A stretch of 33,635 nt of DNA, from positions 1-33,635 of the forward strand of contig JACRMH010000010.1 of NCBI GenBank assembly GCA_016219545.1. The letters are read 5' to 3'. Below are positions 22,025 through 30,620 of the stretch, piece after piece (within the stretch, counting starts at the first letter, position 1; every line of letters starts with the position of its first letter). Origin of the DNA: Chloroflexota bacterium. Its GTDB lineage: Bacteria; Chloroflexota; Anaerolineae; Anaerolineales; Villigracilaceae. Below the pieces are notes generated by a model, which saw only the letters and a list, made by a program, of their open reading frames with translations, searched no databases and was not told where the DNA came from. The translations under genes and the position numbers were made by a program.

Positions 22025-24499
22025 CTAATCTTCCTGACTGTCATCCCGCGTATGTTTCCTGGGTCGCGGTGGTTCGACAGTGACCTTGTCAGAAAGCGCA
22101 ATTGCAAGCACATCATCCATATGTTTGATGGGAATGATCTTTAATTCAGACCTGGCGGTCTTTGGTAATTCCACCAAGTCTTTCATGTTCTTTTCCGGCA
22201 AAAGAACAGTCTTCAACCCAGCGCGATGCGCGGCGAGGACTTTCTCGCGCACACCGCCAATCGGCAGGATTCGTCCGCGCAGGGTGATCTCACCGGTCAT
22301 GCCCACAAGACGGTGAACAGCACGCCCTGTCAACGCAGAGATGATAGCTGTGGCCATTGTGATCCCAGCCGAAGGACCATCTTTGGGAATACCGCCTTCG
22401 GGCATGTGAATGTGGATATCCAAACGTTCAAAGGTATCCAGATCAATTTTCAAGGCGGCGGCACGCGACTTGATATAGGTCAGTGCGGCCTGGCCGGATT
22501 CCTGCATCACTTCGCCCATCTGACCTGTCATCTGCATGCTGCCCTTGCCTTCGAGGATGGCAACTTCCACAGACATGATCTCGCCGCCGGTTTCTGTCCA
22601 CGCCAGGCTGGTGGCCACACCCACTTCATCGGTGCGTTCTGCTTCCGATTGAAAGACCTGCTGAGGTCCAAGTAACTTTTCGATCATATCCGCTGCAATG
22701 GAGGTCGGATATTTCTTCGCTTCCGCTTTCAAGCGCGCAACCTTGCGGCTGACCCGCCCGATCTCGCGCTCCAAATTACGCACACCCGCTTCATAAGTGT
22801 ACTCACGGATGATGCGTTGCAAGGCGGCTGGTTCAAATACGAGTCCGAGGTTATCGATCCCGTTCTCTTCGATCTGGCGCGGAATGAGATAACGGTTCGC
22901 GATCTCGATTTTTTCCTCTTCGATGTAGCCGGGAAATTCGATCACTTCCATGCGATCTAAAAGTGGCGGCGGGATCGTCCCCAGTGAATTGGCCGTGGTA
23001 ACGAACATCACTTTGGATAAGTCAAACGGCAATTCGAGATAATGGTCACTAAAGGAATGATTCTGCTCGGGGTCCAGCACTTCAAGCATAGCCGAGGCCG
23101 GGTCGCCCCTAAAGTCAGAATACAGTTTGTCGATCTCATCCAACATAAAAAGCGGATTGGCCGTACCCGCGCGCTTCATCGTTTGAAGAATTCGCCCCGG
23201 CAATGCGCCGATGTAGGTGCGACGGTGTCCGCGGATCTCGGCTTCGTCACGCACCCCACCGAGGGAGACGCGCACGAACTTGCGTCCCAATGCATCCGCG
23301 ATGGAACGCCCCAAGGATGTCTTGCCGACTCCGGGTGGTCCAACGAAACATAAAATAGGCTGACGTTCCTTCTTCGGCTTGAGCGAACGCACCGCAATAT
23401 ATTCGAGGATTCTTTCCTTGGCTTTCTTCAAGCCGTAATGGTCGCGTTCCAAAATCTTCGCGGCATTCTTGACATCCAAATTATCGGGCGTGGAATTGCT
23501 CCAGGGCAGGTCTACGATCCAGTCAATATACGTGCGGATCATGCCCACTTCGGGAGACATGGGAGGCATTTGATTCAAGCGCTCCAATTCTTTCATCGCA
23601 ACGGCTTTTGCTTCTTCTGGAAGCTGGGCAGCTTCTACTTTTTTCTTTAGTTCGGATGCATCGCGTGTAAAGACATCCCCTTCGCCCAACTCAGTTTGAA
23701 TTTGCTTCATTTGTTCGCGCAAATAAAACTCGCGCTGACTCTTATCCACTTCATTCTGCACGCGCGAATGGATCTCATCTTCCAGTTCGAGCACATCCAC
23801 TTCCTGCGCCAGCAAATTATTCAACATGCCCAAACGCGCTTTGGGATCAAGGATCATCAGCAGGCGCAGTTTCGATTCGTATGTGAACGAAAGCGAGGTG
23901 GAGATCATATCTGAAAGCCAGCCCGGTTCAGAAATATTCAACGCGAACAAATGCGCTTCTTCGGGAATTGACCGATCCAATTGCACACAGCGCTCGAACA
24001 AACTCAACGCAGAACGCATCAAGGCTTGTGTTTGCCGGTCTGCAACCTGTGGTTCATTGATCACGCGCGCGCGCACTTTTAGATAAGGCTTTACGCGAAT
24101 GAACTCCACGATCTCGACGCGCTTGCGTCCCTGCACCAGTGCGGAGCGTGAACCGTCGGGCATGTTCAGCAAACGCCCCACCGCCATCTCAACACCGATC
24201 GGCAGGAAATCATTTACACCGGGTTCATCCAGCTCGGAATCTTTTTGCGTGAGTCCGATCACAGTTTGTTCTTTGCGCTGCGCTTCCTGCACAGCCAGCA
24301 GTGACGCTTCGCGTCCGACAAAGATCGGCGATACCATGCGCGGGAAAATAACCATGTCGCGCAACGGCAGCACCACGGCCTCGATCAAACCGTCAGCGTT
24401 CGGCTCCATATTCGGAACACGATACAGCTCCTCGGTCCGCTGTGACAGCGTGAGGTCAAAATTATCTTCTTCTTCGTTCCAATCAGATTGATGATTCAT
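22025..24499 (-). CDS. lon: ATP-dependent protease Lon
   Basis: The 824-residue protein has the full LonA layout: an N-terminal substrate-binding domain (about 38-240), a coiled region, an AAA+ domain with Walker A GPPGVGKT (387-394) and Walker B FMLDEID (451-457), and a C-terminal protease domain with the catalytic Ser710 in PKDGPSAG and Lys753. It degrades misfolded and regulatory proteins in the cytoplasm. The length is normal for LonA. The ATG follows the folC stop codon with no gap (TAA-ATG), and its ribosome site would lie within the folC end, so translation is probably coupled. No heat-shock promoter is visible in front of it. Confidence 0.97.
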   Translation of the reverse strand: MNHQSDWNEEEDNFDLTLSQRTEELYRVPNMEPNADGLIEAVVLPLRDMVIFPRMVSPIFVGREASLLAVQEAQRKEQTVIGLTQKDSELDEPGVNDFLPIGVEMAVGRLLNMPDGSRSALVQGRKRVEIVEFIRVKPYLKVRARVINEPQVADRQTQALMRSALSLFERCVQLDRSIPEEAHLFALNISEPGWLSDMISTSLSFTYESKLRLLMILDPKARLGMLNNLLAQEVDVLELEDEIHSRVQNEVDKSQREFYLREQMKQIQTELGEGDVFTRDASELKKKVEAAQLPEEAKAVAMKELERLNQMPPMSPEVGMIRTYIDWIVDLPWSNSTPDNLDVKNAAKILERDHYGLKKAKERILEYIAVRSLKPKKERQPILCFVGPPGVGKTSLGRSIADALGRKFVRVSLGGVRDEAEIRGHRRTYIGALPGRILQTMKRAGTANPLFMLDEIDKLYSDFRGDPASAMLEVLDPEQNHSFSDHYLELPFDLSKVMFVTTANSLGTIPPPLLDRMEVIEFPGYIEEEKIEIANRYLIPRQIEENGIDNLGLVFEPAALQRIIREYTYEAGVRNLEREIGRVSRKVARLKAEAKKYPTSIAADMIEKLLGPQQVFQSEAERTDEVGVATSLAWTETGGEIMSVEVAILEGKGSMQMTGQMGEVMQESGQAALTYIKSRAAALKIDLDTFERLDIHIHMPEGGIPKDGPSAGITMATAIISALTGRAVHRLVGMTGEITLRGRILPIGGVREKVLAAHRAGLKTVLLPEKNMKDLVELPKTARSELKIIPIKHMDDVLAIALSDKVTVEPPRPRKHTRDDSQED

Positions 24500-25828
24500 T
24501 TATTTATTTTTCCATGCAGACATGACTTCCGCTGTGACGAACATGCTTCCAGCGGATAAGACAATGCTACCATCTTTTGATGACAATTCGAGCGCCCGCG
24601 TCAATGCAGCTTTGACGGGAGTGACCGCTTCAGACTCAACTCCGGCCTGCTCTGCCAACTGTTGAATTTTTTCCACTTCGAGCGCCCGCGGGTGATCGGC
24701 GCGCGTGATGATAATTTTCTTGATCTTCGATTTCAACTCCGCAAACATGCCGGGAATATTTTTATCCTCCGAAGCGCCGAAGATAAGATAAACTTTTTTG
24801 CCGGGAAAATATGTTTCGAGAGTCTCGCTCAACTTCGCGAATGAATCCTGATTATGCGCCGAGTCAAAGATCACAGGCGGATCGCGCCGCGCAATCTCGA
24901 AGCGGGCGCGCCATTGTACTTGAGAAAACCCTTTTTGTATCTGCTCGTCGGTGATCGGAATTCCACTCAATTTCAATGCGGTATATGCGGTGGCAACGTT
25001 TTCGATTTGATGATGCCCAAGCAATGGAATTTGTAATTTGACCGTGGACGGTTGACCGTTGACCGTCCATCGTCCACCGTCCACCGTCAGGCTTTGCCCC
25101 TCCAAAGACGACTCTATCAACTCAAACTTTACATCGCGCCCAACCAAAGTTAACTCCGCACTCCTTAGTTTGGCTACGCGCTCCAAAACTACGAGAGACT
25201 CATCCTTTTGCGGTGACGAAACCACAGGCACGCCATCCTTGATAATGCCCGCCTTCTCCCCTGCGATCAATGTCAATGTATTTCCGAGCACAGCAGTATG
25301 GTCATAAGAAAGTGACGTGATGATCGAAACCTTTGGCGTGACGATATTAGTCGCATCCAACCGCCCGCCCAAACCTACTTCCAGCACCGCCGCGTTCACT
25401 CCATATTTTCCAAACGCCATAAAAGCCAGTGCCGTAGTAATTTCAAAGGTAGTCAGAAACGGGACACGCGCTACAGCAGGCTTAATTTCCTCGACCAACT
25501 CAGCCAGTTGCTGATGTGAGATCGCCGCGCCGTTGACTTGAATCCGCTCGACATAATCTTCCAAATGCGGAGACGTATATAACCCAACCTTATATCCCGC
25601 CACCATCAAGGCGGATGCACACATTGCAGATGTGGAGCCTTTGCCCTTGGTCCCTGCCACGTGGATGATGGGATATTGATTCTGCGGATTCCCCAATGAC
25701 TCCATCAACGCGAACATACGGTCAAGGTTGAAGTCTGCCTTGGCGAGTTCGGAGGAATGTTTCAGGCTATAATCTACGAAGGAATAAAGGTAATCAAGGG
25801 CTTGGTTGTATGCGGTTTCTATATCCAT
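24500..25828 (-). CDS. folC: Folylpolyglutamate synthase/dihydrofolate synthase
   Basis: The 442-residue Mur-ligase-type enzyme has the P-loop GTKGKGST (59-66), TSPHL (about 85-89), an EVGLGGRLDATN motif (about 149-160), SYDHTAVLG, the AGEKAGIIK stretch and the C-terminal DSAHNQDSF motif. It adds glutamate to folates and may also make dihydrofolate from dihydropteroate. Residues of about 247-262 (SLTVDGGRWTVNGQPSTV) are encoded by an array of heptamer repeats (25041-25089), an insertion in the loop before LLGHHQIEN that leaves the frame open. The gene directly precedes lon without a gap. Confidence 0.95.
   Translation of the reverse strand: MDIETAYNQALDYLYSFVDYSLKHSSELAKADFNLDRMFALMESLGNPQNQYPIIHVAGTKGKGSTSAMCASALMVAGYKVGLYTSPHLEDYVERIQVNGAAISHQQLAELVEEIKPAVARVPFLTTFEITTALAFMAFGKYGVNAAVLEVGLGGRLDATNIVTPKVSIITSLSYDHTAVLGNTLTLIAGEKAGIIKDGVPVVSSPQKDESLVVLERVAKLRSAELTLVGRDVKFELIESSLEGQSLTVDGGRWTVNGQPSTVKLQIPLLGHHQIENVATAYTALKLSGIPITDEQIQKGFSQVQWRARFEIARRDPPVIFDSAHNQDSFAKLSETLETYFPGKKVYLIFGASEDKNIPGMFAELKSKIKKIIITRADHPRALEVEKIQQLAEQAGVESEAVTPVKAALTRALELSSKDGSIVLSAGSMFVTAEVMSAWKNK
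25041..25089. repeat. Seven-unit heptamer repeat within folC
   Basis: Seven tandem 7-mers related to ACCGTCC can be read on the plus strand: ACCGTGG, ACGGTTG, ACCGTTG, ACCGTCC, ATCGTCC, ACCGTCC, ACCGTCA. The array resembles the short heptamer repeats usually found between genes. Here it is translated as part of folC. Confidence 0.75.
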
Positions 25829-25934
25829 AAATGGGATTGTAATAGGAAATTGGGATATTGGTAAATTGAGAATTGGCAGTCAATTTGGATAAAAAAAGCA
25901 CTGCAATACTGAAGCAAACGTGACAAATAACATT

Positions 25935-26318
25935 ATGAAACGGAAAATCAACAGACAGCACGAAAAACGTTCAAAGGACGAGAACGTTCTGTTATATCGC
26001 ACTAGGCGTTACATAATGCATCCCTTACGATGGACAGGGTTGTTAGTAATTTTGTGGCAAATTCCTGCTATTCTGATTATGTGTTTTACCAATGTAATCA
26101 TAAATTTCGATGGGTTTGCAATACTTGTTGTGTTACCGCCATCCATCCTGTTTGGTCTCCATGGCTTTTACATGATTCAGCGAAACGAGTATATCCGCCA
26201 CGGTGGTCGTTATATTGATCAAGGTTTTCCTGCAAAACCGTTCGGGTACTTCTTAATGATTAGTAGCTGGGGAGTGTCCGTTTGGTTAGTTGCAGGTACT
26301 ATTTTCCATTGGTTCTGA
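25935..26318 (+). CDS. Small membrane protein of unknown function
   Basis: The 127-residue product has a basic N terminus (MKRKINRQHEKRSKDEN) and three hydrophobic segments (about 31-52, 58-77 and 104-126). No family is recognised. A GTG at 25920 would add five residues; neither start has a clear ribosome site. Neighbours suggest no role. It lies between divergent folC and the DUF503 gene. The following gap (26319-26441) shows no gene. Confidence 0.55.
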   Translation: MKRKINRQHEKRSKDENVLLYRTRRYIMHPLRWTGLLVILWQIPAILIMCFTNVIINFDGFAILVVLPPSILFGLHGFYMIQRNEYIRHGGRYIDQGFPAKPFGYFLMISSWGVSVWLVAGTIFHWF

Positions 26319-26441
26319 GATTTTTCAAGGTAGAAAATATGGAAAACAATTGCATAATCTACCACAAACACGATAGACTGGAATCCGCCCAAAGACATTA
26401 CACAAGTAAACTGAGCGAAGCCTTGAGATGAATTTAATCCC

Positions 26442-26475
26442 CCAATCGCAAATCCAAAATCAAAAATCGTAAATC
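26442..26475. repeat. Short AATC-type direct repeat
   Basis: Four to five imperfect copies of an AATC(G)-AAA unit run up to the DUF503 gene. It looks like a dispersed low-complexity intergenic repeat. Confidence 0.4.
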
Positions 26476-26480
26476 AAACC

Positions 26481-26762
26481 ATGCTCGCCACCCTCACTAT
26501 CCACCTACACCTGCCCACTTGCGCGTCCCTCAAAGAAAAGCGCGGACGGATCAAGCCGCTAATTTCGCGGCTACATCGCGAGTTCAACGTCTCTGTGGCA
26601 GAGATGGATTTGCAGGATACATGGCAGGAAACGGTCATTGTGTGTGCAATGGTCAATTCCGATGCGGTGACGTTAAGACAATCCCTGCAAAGTGTGGCAA
26701 AATGGGTGGAAGCAAATTGGGAAGACGGTCAGATCATTGATGAGAAGATAGAAATTTATTAA
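26481..26762 (+). CDS. DUF503 family protein (YlxP-like)
   Basis: The 93-residue protein starts MLATLTIHLHLPTCASLKEK and continues RGRIKPLISRLHREFNVSVAEMD, the conserved DUF503 pattern (hydrophobic strand, SLKEKR, then FNVSVAE and a W-rich helix). YlxP proteins in Bacillus lie in the nusA-infB-rbfA region and have been linked to ribosome maturation, but the role is not settled. Here the gene stands alone. No strong ribosome site is seen. Confidence 0.82.
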   Translation: MLATLTIHLHLPTCASLKEKRGRIKPLISRLHREFNVSVAEMDLQDTWQETVIVCAMVNSDAVTLRQSLQSVAKWVEANWEDGQIIDEKIEIY

Positions 26763-26837
26763 CCACGAAGGTACACAAAGGGTCACAAAGAAATTATTTA
26801 AAAAAACCTTGGTACTCCTTCGTTCCCTTTGTGGTAA
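26759..26837. repeat. Inverted pair of CCACGAAGG/CCACAAAGG repeats
   Basis: TTAACCACGAAGG... (26759-26790) and the inverted copy ending CCCTTTGTGGTAA (26807-26837) form an imperfect long hairpin after the DUF503 gene. This is a very common dispersed intergenic repeat type and may also act as a terminator. Confidence 0.55.
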
Positions 26838-26868
26838 GGGAGAAATATGGACTAAAGGTTAAAAACAA

Positions 26869-27042
26869 ATGCCACTTGTCACCGGCTCTTCGCGCTGACT
26901 GGGATATGCGACCGCGGTGGCGTTGACTAAGGAAGGCACTAAAGCCGCCATCAATGGGCGCGAATTGGGCATTTCCACCCCCACCGCTGATCTCATCTAG
27001 GCCGCTAATGCCCATGGACCTAAAAGTGCGACGGCAAGTTAA
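26869..27042 (+). pseudogene. Remnant of a short-chain dehydrogenase
   Basis: Read from ATG 26869 the frame gives MPLVTGSSR, a stop, LGYATAVALTKEGTKAAINGR, more residues, a second stop, and an end at TAA 27040-27042. VTGSSRxLGYATAVALxKEGxKxAINGR is the nucleotide-binding start of a classical SDR, here with the Gly of the motif replaced by TGA. The rest of the gene is missing. It is not closely similar to the intact SDR at 21065-21874. Confidence 0.75.
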
Positions 27043-27246
27043 CATTTTTTATAAATTTTTTATGTTTTATCCATCAAAAAGATGTAGAATAAAAGCAACA
27101 TAGTAACGGCTAGATGGAGTTTGTGTTATTACTTGAGAAATAACCTAATGAAGCAAATGCCAGTTTTCTTCCTTTGTTTACTTCCAATAACCAAAGACCC
27201 CTATCCCAGTCTGGGCATTCAAATCGCAGACCAGCCGGATAAATAT

Positions 27247-27287
27247 TAAGAGCGCCCACGAGCCGTATGGCTTGACTGGCGCTCTTA
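27247..27287. terminator. Cruciform-like hairpin in a gene-poor gap
   Basis: TAAGAGCGCC (27247-27256) pairs exactly with 27278-27287, with an inner AGCC-GTAT-GGCT stem, followed by CGTTTTA. It lies in the AT-rich gap 27043-27410, which otherwise shows no gene; the minus-strand frame at 27110-27310 has no ribosome site and no recognisable family. Possible terminator or leader structure of the CstA operon. Confidence 0.5.
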
Positions 27288-27410
27288 CGTTTTACCGCTT
27301 GTTGCATCATTTACCAAACTTTTTGGAAAAAATAAAAAGTAAAAATCAAGATTCCGGATCGGTACGTATGTGAGATAGTGTGCAGTATTCTGTAGGCTGT
27401 AGAGGAAACC

Positions 27411-27797
27411 ATGAGCAAACCTTTACTGGTGAAAATCATTACCTATGCTCCGACCGCTTTTTATCACTGCACCCATTGCGAAATTGCCTTACACGAGATT
27501 GGAATAAGCAACCAGGCACACGAGGAGCAATTGCAAAGCGGACTTCCCGAAGATTTGAAAAACGATTATCTGATCATTTCCGAATGGGTGAGAGATATTT
27601 TTCGCCGCTACCGCGATCAGATTGTAATTAAGATGGTAGACGCCGTCTCACTGGAAGGGATATGGCTGTCCCTGCGAAACGGAACGCGTCATTACCCAGC
27701 GATCATTATTGGCGAACAGGCCTTTGTTGGGATTGATGCACTTACACCTGCAGAGACCAGTCTCGGCGGTTTGCTGCAAAAGCAGTCAGCCGCGTAA
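27411..27797 (+). CDS. Thioredoxin-like CxxC protein
   Basis: The 128-residue protein has a redox motif C20-T-H-C23 after a hydrophobic strand (LLVKIITYAPTAFYHC), a helix, a central strand (VIKMVDAVS) and a likely cis-Pro strand, HYPAIIIGEQAFVG (about 93-106). This is a thioredoxin/glutaredoxin-type fold with no signal peptide. GAGGAAA lies before the start. It is followed 88 nt later by cstA on the same strand. Electron donor and substrate are unknown. Co-transcription with cstA is plausible. Confidence 0.72.
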   Translation: MSKPLLVKIITYAPTAFYHCTHCEIALHEIGISNQAHEEQLQSGLPEDLKNDYLIISEWVRDIFRRYRDQIVIKMVDAVSLEGIWLSLRNGTRHYPAIIIGEQAFVGIDALTPAETSLGGLLQKQSAA

Positions 27798-27885
27798 TTA
27801 CAGCAGCACAGGAGGTGAACCGATCAATGTTTTGAGTGTCTCTTTGCTCTTGTTTTTGCAAAATCTTAACAAAGGAGAAAATTGT

Positions 27886-29784
27886 ATGAATACCCTGTGG
27901 ATTGTTGTGCTTGGGACGCTAGTCATCTATCTGGCATACAATTATTACGCCAAATACATTGACAGCAAAATCATCCAGGCAGACGCAAAAAAAGCCACGC
28001 CCGCCAAAATGTATATGGATGGCGTGGACTTTATGCCAACGAGCAAGAATGTGCTCTATGGCTATCACTTTAAATCCATCGCCGCGGCTGGCCCGATTGT
28101 CGGTCCGATCACAGCCGCCAACATCTGGGGCTGGGCACCTGCCCTAGCCTGGCTGTTGATCGGCGTGGCCTTCATTGGTTGGGTGAGCGATTACACCGCC
28201 ATTATGGTCGCTGTGCGTAATGATGGCAACAGCCTGAGCGCCATCAGCCACAAACTGATTGCACCGCGCACCCGCACCATCCTGTTCGTGTTCATCTTCT
28301 TCTACCTGCTATTGGTTGCGGGCGCGTTCATGGGTATCATGAGCGCCCTGATGGCCGCCCGCCCTGATGTGCCCTTCGGTATCATCATGCTGGGCATCAT
28401 GGGCTTCCTGGCCGGACAGATGCTCTACAAATGGAAGATGGACTTGATCGTGGTCACCGGCATTGTCGTGGTTGTGGCCGTGGCGGCAATGGTCTTCGGT
28501 CCGTTTGGGAGCACTATAAATCCTGACACTAAAGCCGTACAGTGGGTCGGTCCGATCAACGGTGCGACAGTGGCTTTCAACAATGCTGTCAACAAGATTA
28601 CCGGCGGCAACTCAGTCATGAGCGTGTTCGATCCAACCAATGCTGATCCGCGCATTCCGGCCCCCGGGGCAGACGGTACACGCCCGAGCACGGCAGTCTA
28701 TGATGCCGCGACAGGTGCCATTAAGACTATGCCGGCTTATCTCTTCTGGGCATTGTTTATTCTGGCTTTCTCGTATCTGGCAGCCACCCTGCCTATTTGG
28801 CGCTTTGCCCAACCGGTTAACTACATTGGTTTTTGGATCACGTTACTGACCATTGGTTTGAGTGCCTTGGGCGCGGTATTGGCTCCATTCATCAAACCGG
28901 ATGTCGGCTCGTTTGCACTTGAACCGATCAAGACATGGGGTTTCGCTTATGATGCAACCAAAGCTTGGCAACCGCTGTGGCCAATGCTGTTCGTAACCAT
29001 CGCCTGCGGCTCGATCTCCGGCTGGCATGCGCTGATCGGCTCAGTCGGCACGGCCCGCCAGTTGGAATACGAGACCGACGCCCTGCCGGTTGGCGGCGGA
29101 GCGATGTTCACCGAGAACACGCTGGCTTTGCTTTCGCTGGTAGCTGTTTCCATCGCGGGAGCAGGCGGCGGCGCGGGTCGTTTCGCGGCAGGTGTTGGCT
29201 CCCTGCTATCTGTGCTGTTTGGGGATGGATTCAAATCCTTCGGCACGGCACTCGGATTCGGAGCATTCATGGTCATCGTTCTGACCGTGACCCAGTTGAT
29301 TTTCCGCGTTATGCGCGTCACCCTGACGGAATGGGTTGGTGATGCCTTCCCCGTCTTCCGCAATATGCACATCTCGACCCTCTTCTCGATGTTCCTGACC
29401 ATGTTACTGGTGCTGACCGGAACCTGGGTGTATTTGTGGCAGTTGTTCGGCGCGGCGAATCAGTTAATGGCAGCTCTCAGCTTATTGATTGTCACCGTTT
29501 GGCTGAAATCGGAGAAACGCAATCCATCCTTTGCCCTTTGGCCAACGGTCTTTATGTATCTGACCACCATCGCGGCCACCCTTGTGACGGCGCGCAACTT
29601 GTTCGTTACCATCGTTCCGAAAGGCGGTGCGGCAGCGGCAGGTGCGTGGGCTATGATCATCATCTCTGCTTTCCTGTTGATTGCTTCCCTGCTAATCGGC
29701 TGGGATGGCTTCCAAGCCTACCAACGGTTCGGCAAGGGTGGTGTAGCAGCCAAGAAAGCGGCCGCTACCACCGGTGACGATTAA
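27886..29784 (+). CDS. cstA: Carbon starvation protein CstA (peptide/pyruvate transporter family)
   Basis: The 632-residue polytopic membrane protein contains CstA hallmarks: FMPTSKNVLYGYHFKSIAAA near residues 50-70, GPIVGPITAANIWGW, GWVSDYTAIMVAVRNDG, and the later ISGWHALIGSVGTARQLEYE and a C-terminal GAANQLMAALSLL. About 15 hydrophobic segments are visible. CstA proteins take up peptides, and some take up pyruvate, under carbon limitation. The start at 27886 is chosen because AAAGGAG lies before it; the longer frame from 27709 overlaps the thioredoxin-like gene. The usual small partner YbdD is not seen downstream. Confidence 0.93.
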   Translation: MNTLWIVVLGTLVIYLAYNYYAKYIDSKIIQADAKKATPAKMYMDGVDFMPTSKNVLYGYHFKSIAAAGPIVGPITAANIWGWAPALAWLLIGVAFIGWVSDYTAIMVAVRNDGNSLSAISHKLIAPRTRTILFVFIFFYLLLVAGAFMGIMSALMAARPDVPFGIIMLGIMGFLAGQMLYKWKMDLIVVTGIVVVVAVAAMVFGPFGSTINPDTKAVQWVGPINGATVAFNNAVNKITGGNSVMSVFDPTNADPRIPAPGADGTRPSTAVYDAATGAIKTMPAYLFWALFILAFSYLAATLPIWRFAQPVNYIGFWITLLTIGLSALGAVLAPFIKPDVGSFALEPIKTWGFAYDATKAWQPLWPMLFVTIACGSISGWHALIGSVGTARQLEYETDALPVGGGAMFTENTLALLSLVAVSIAGAGGGAGRFAAGVGSLLSVLFGDGFKSFGTALGFGAFMVIVLTVTQLIFRVMRVTLTEWVGDAFPVFRNMHISTLFSMFLTMLLVLTGTWVYLWQLFGAANQLMAALSLLIVTVWLKSEKRNPSFALWPTVFMYLTTIAATLVTARNLFVTIVPKGGAAAAGAWAMIIISAFLLIASLLIGWDGFQAYQRFGKGGVAAKKAAATTGDD

Positions 29785-29809
29785 CTTCCGCATCTGCACC
29801 TTAAAACGC

Positions 29810-29835
29810 AGGAGGCCCGCATGTGCGAGCCTCCT
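29810..29835. terminator. Terminator between convergent genes
   Basis: AGGAGGC (29810-29816) pairs with GCCTCCT (29829-29835), with GCAT/GTGC pairing inside the loop. It lies between cstA and the convergent membrane-anchored gene. Confidence 0.65.
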
Positions 29836-29878
29836 AAAATTACCGCTTAACTTTTAGTAGTGCTGCATAAATATCGCG

Positions 29879-30535
29879 TTATTGTTCATCTGTTTCTCTG
29901 AGTGCCACATGACTCAACAACTTGAAGGCTTCAAAGAACTGCGCCGAATCACTCTGGCGGTCTGGAAGCGGCAGATGGAATTCAAACTGTGAGTTCTGCC
30001 GCCGTAAGCCAAAACGCCCGTAATGACTCGCCAATGCAGCGCACGGAGCAGAGAGGCGCTCCACTTCCTGCTGGGCCAGATCAAGCAAACCCTTTGGGGC
30101 AAGAAGTGTCAGCCCGTTGTAATCGCGGCCTTCCCAGCCGCGCCGCGTCAGATCGCGGATCACTTGTCGGCCGGTCCAGAAGCGAGGATCGGCCAGTTCC
30201 AGGTCAAAGCGGACAGGCGATTGCAATTGTCCGCGCAGGATGAGCGTGTCACGGCGTCCGAACAGGTAAAGCCATCCCCACATCGGGAACAAGTCGCGCG
30301 GCTCAAAGACCAGCAGGATCGCCAATTGGCGAAAGGGCTTGCGGGTTTTGATCAATGTCAATTCGGCGACAGTGGATCCCAGCCATCGCAGGGTCGTGCG
30401 CTCCGCCACTTTGGGCATCCCATCCTGCATCCAGCGCAGATATTTATCGCCGCGCCGCAGGTTGAAAATCATGCCAAATGCAAATGAGCCAACAGCGAGA
30501 GCCATGATAACCAGATAGATGGGATTAATGCCCAT
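29879..30535 (-). CDS. Membrane-anchored protein of unknown function, divergent from the ArsA-like locus
   Basis: The 218-residue product has one N-terminal hydrophobic segment (about 4-23, LVIMALAVGSFAFGMIF), a basic RRGDKYLRWMQDGMPK stretch, a region with short hydrophobic patches (about 70-95), and a soluble C-terminal half. I do not recognise the family. The start at 30535 has GGAGG 8 nt upstream and is preferred to the ATG at 30565. The gene reads away from the small-protein/ArsA-like genes, with an 85-nt shared intergenic region containing CTTATCAATAAG, a small palindrome. A functional link with that locus is possible but unproven. Confidence 0.62.
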   Translation of the reverse strand: MGINPIYLVIMALAVGSFAFGMIFNLRRGDKYLRWMQDGMPKVAERTTLRWLGSTVAELTLIKTRKPFRQLAILLVFEPRDLFPMWGWLYLFGRRDTLILRGQLQSPVRFDLELADPRFWTGRQVIRDLTRRGWEGRDYNGLTLLAPKGLLDLAQQEVERLSAPCAALASHYGRFGLRRQNSQFEFHLPLPDRQSDSAQFFEAFKLLSHVALRETDEQ

Positions 30536-30620
30536 GTTTGACCTCCACGAACAAGATAGCAACATTGTAAGTAGCTCTTATCAATAAGTCAATTCCAAAA
30601 ATATAAAAGGCGGTATTATT

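Noticed and set aside
26794..27045. Minus-strand frame of 83 codons over the repeat and dehydrogenase remnant
   Set aside because: It is the antisense of the SDR remnant and a dispersed repeat.
27110..27310. Minus-strand frame of 66 codons in the gap before the thioredoxin-like gene
   Set aside because: No ribosome site, its start lies in the hairpin region, and no family is recognisable.
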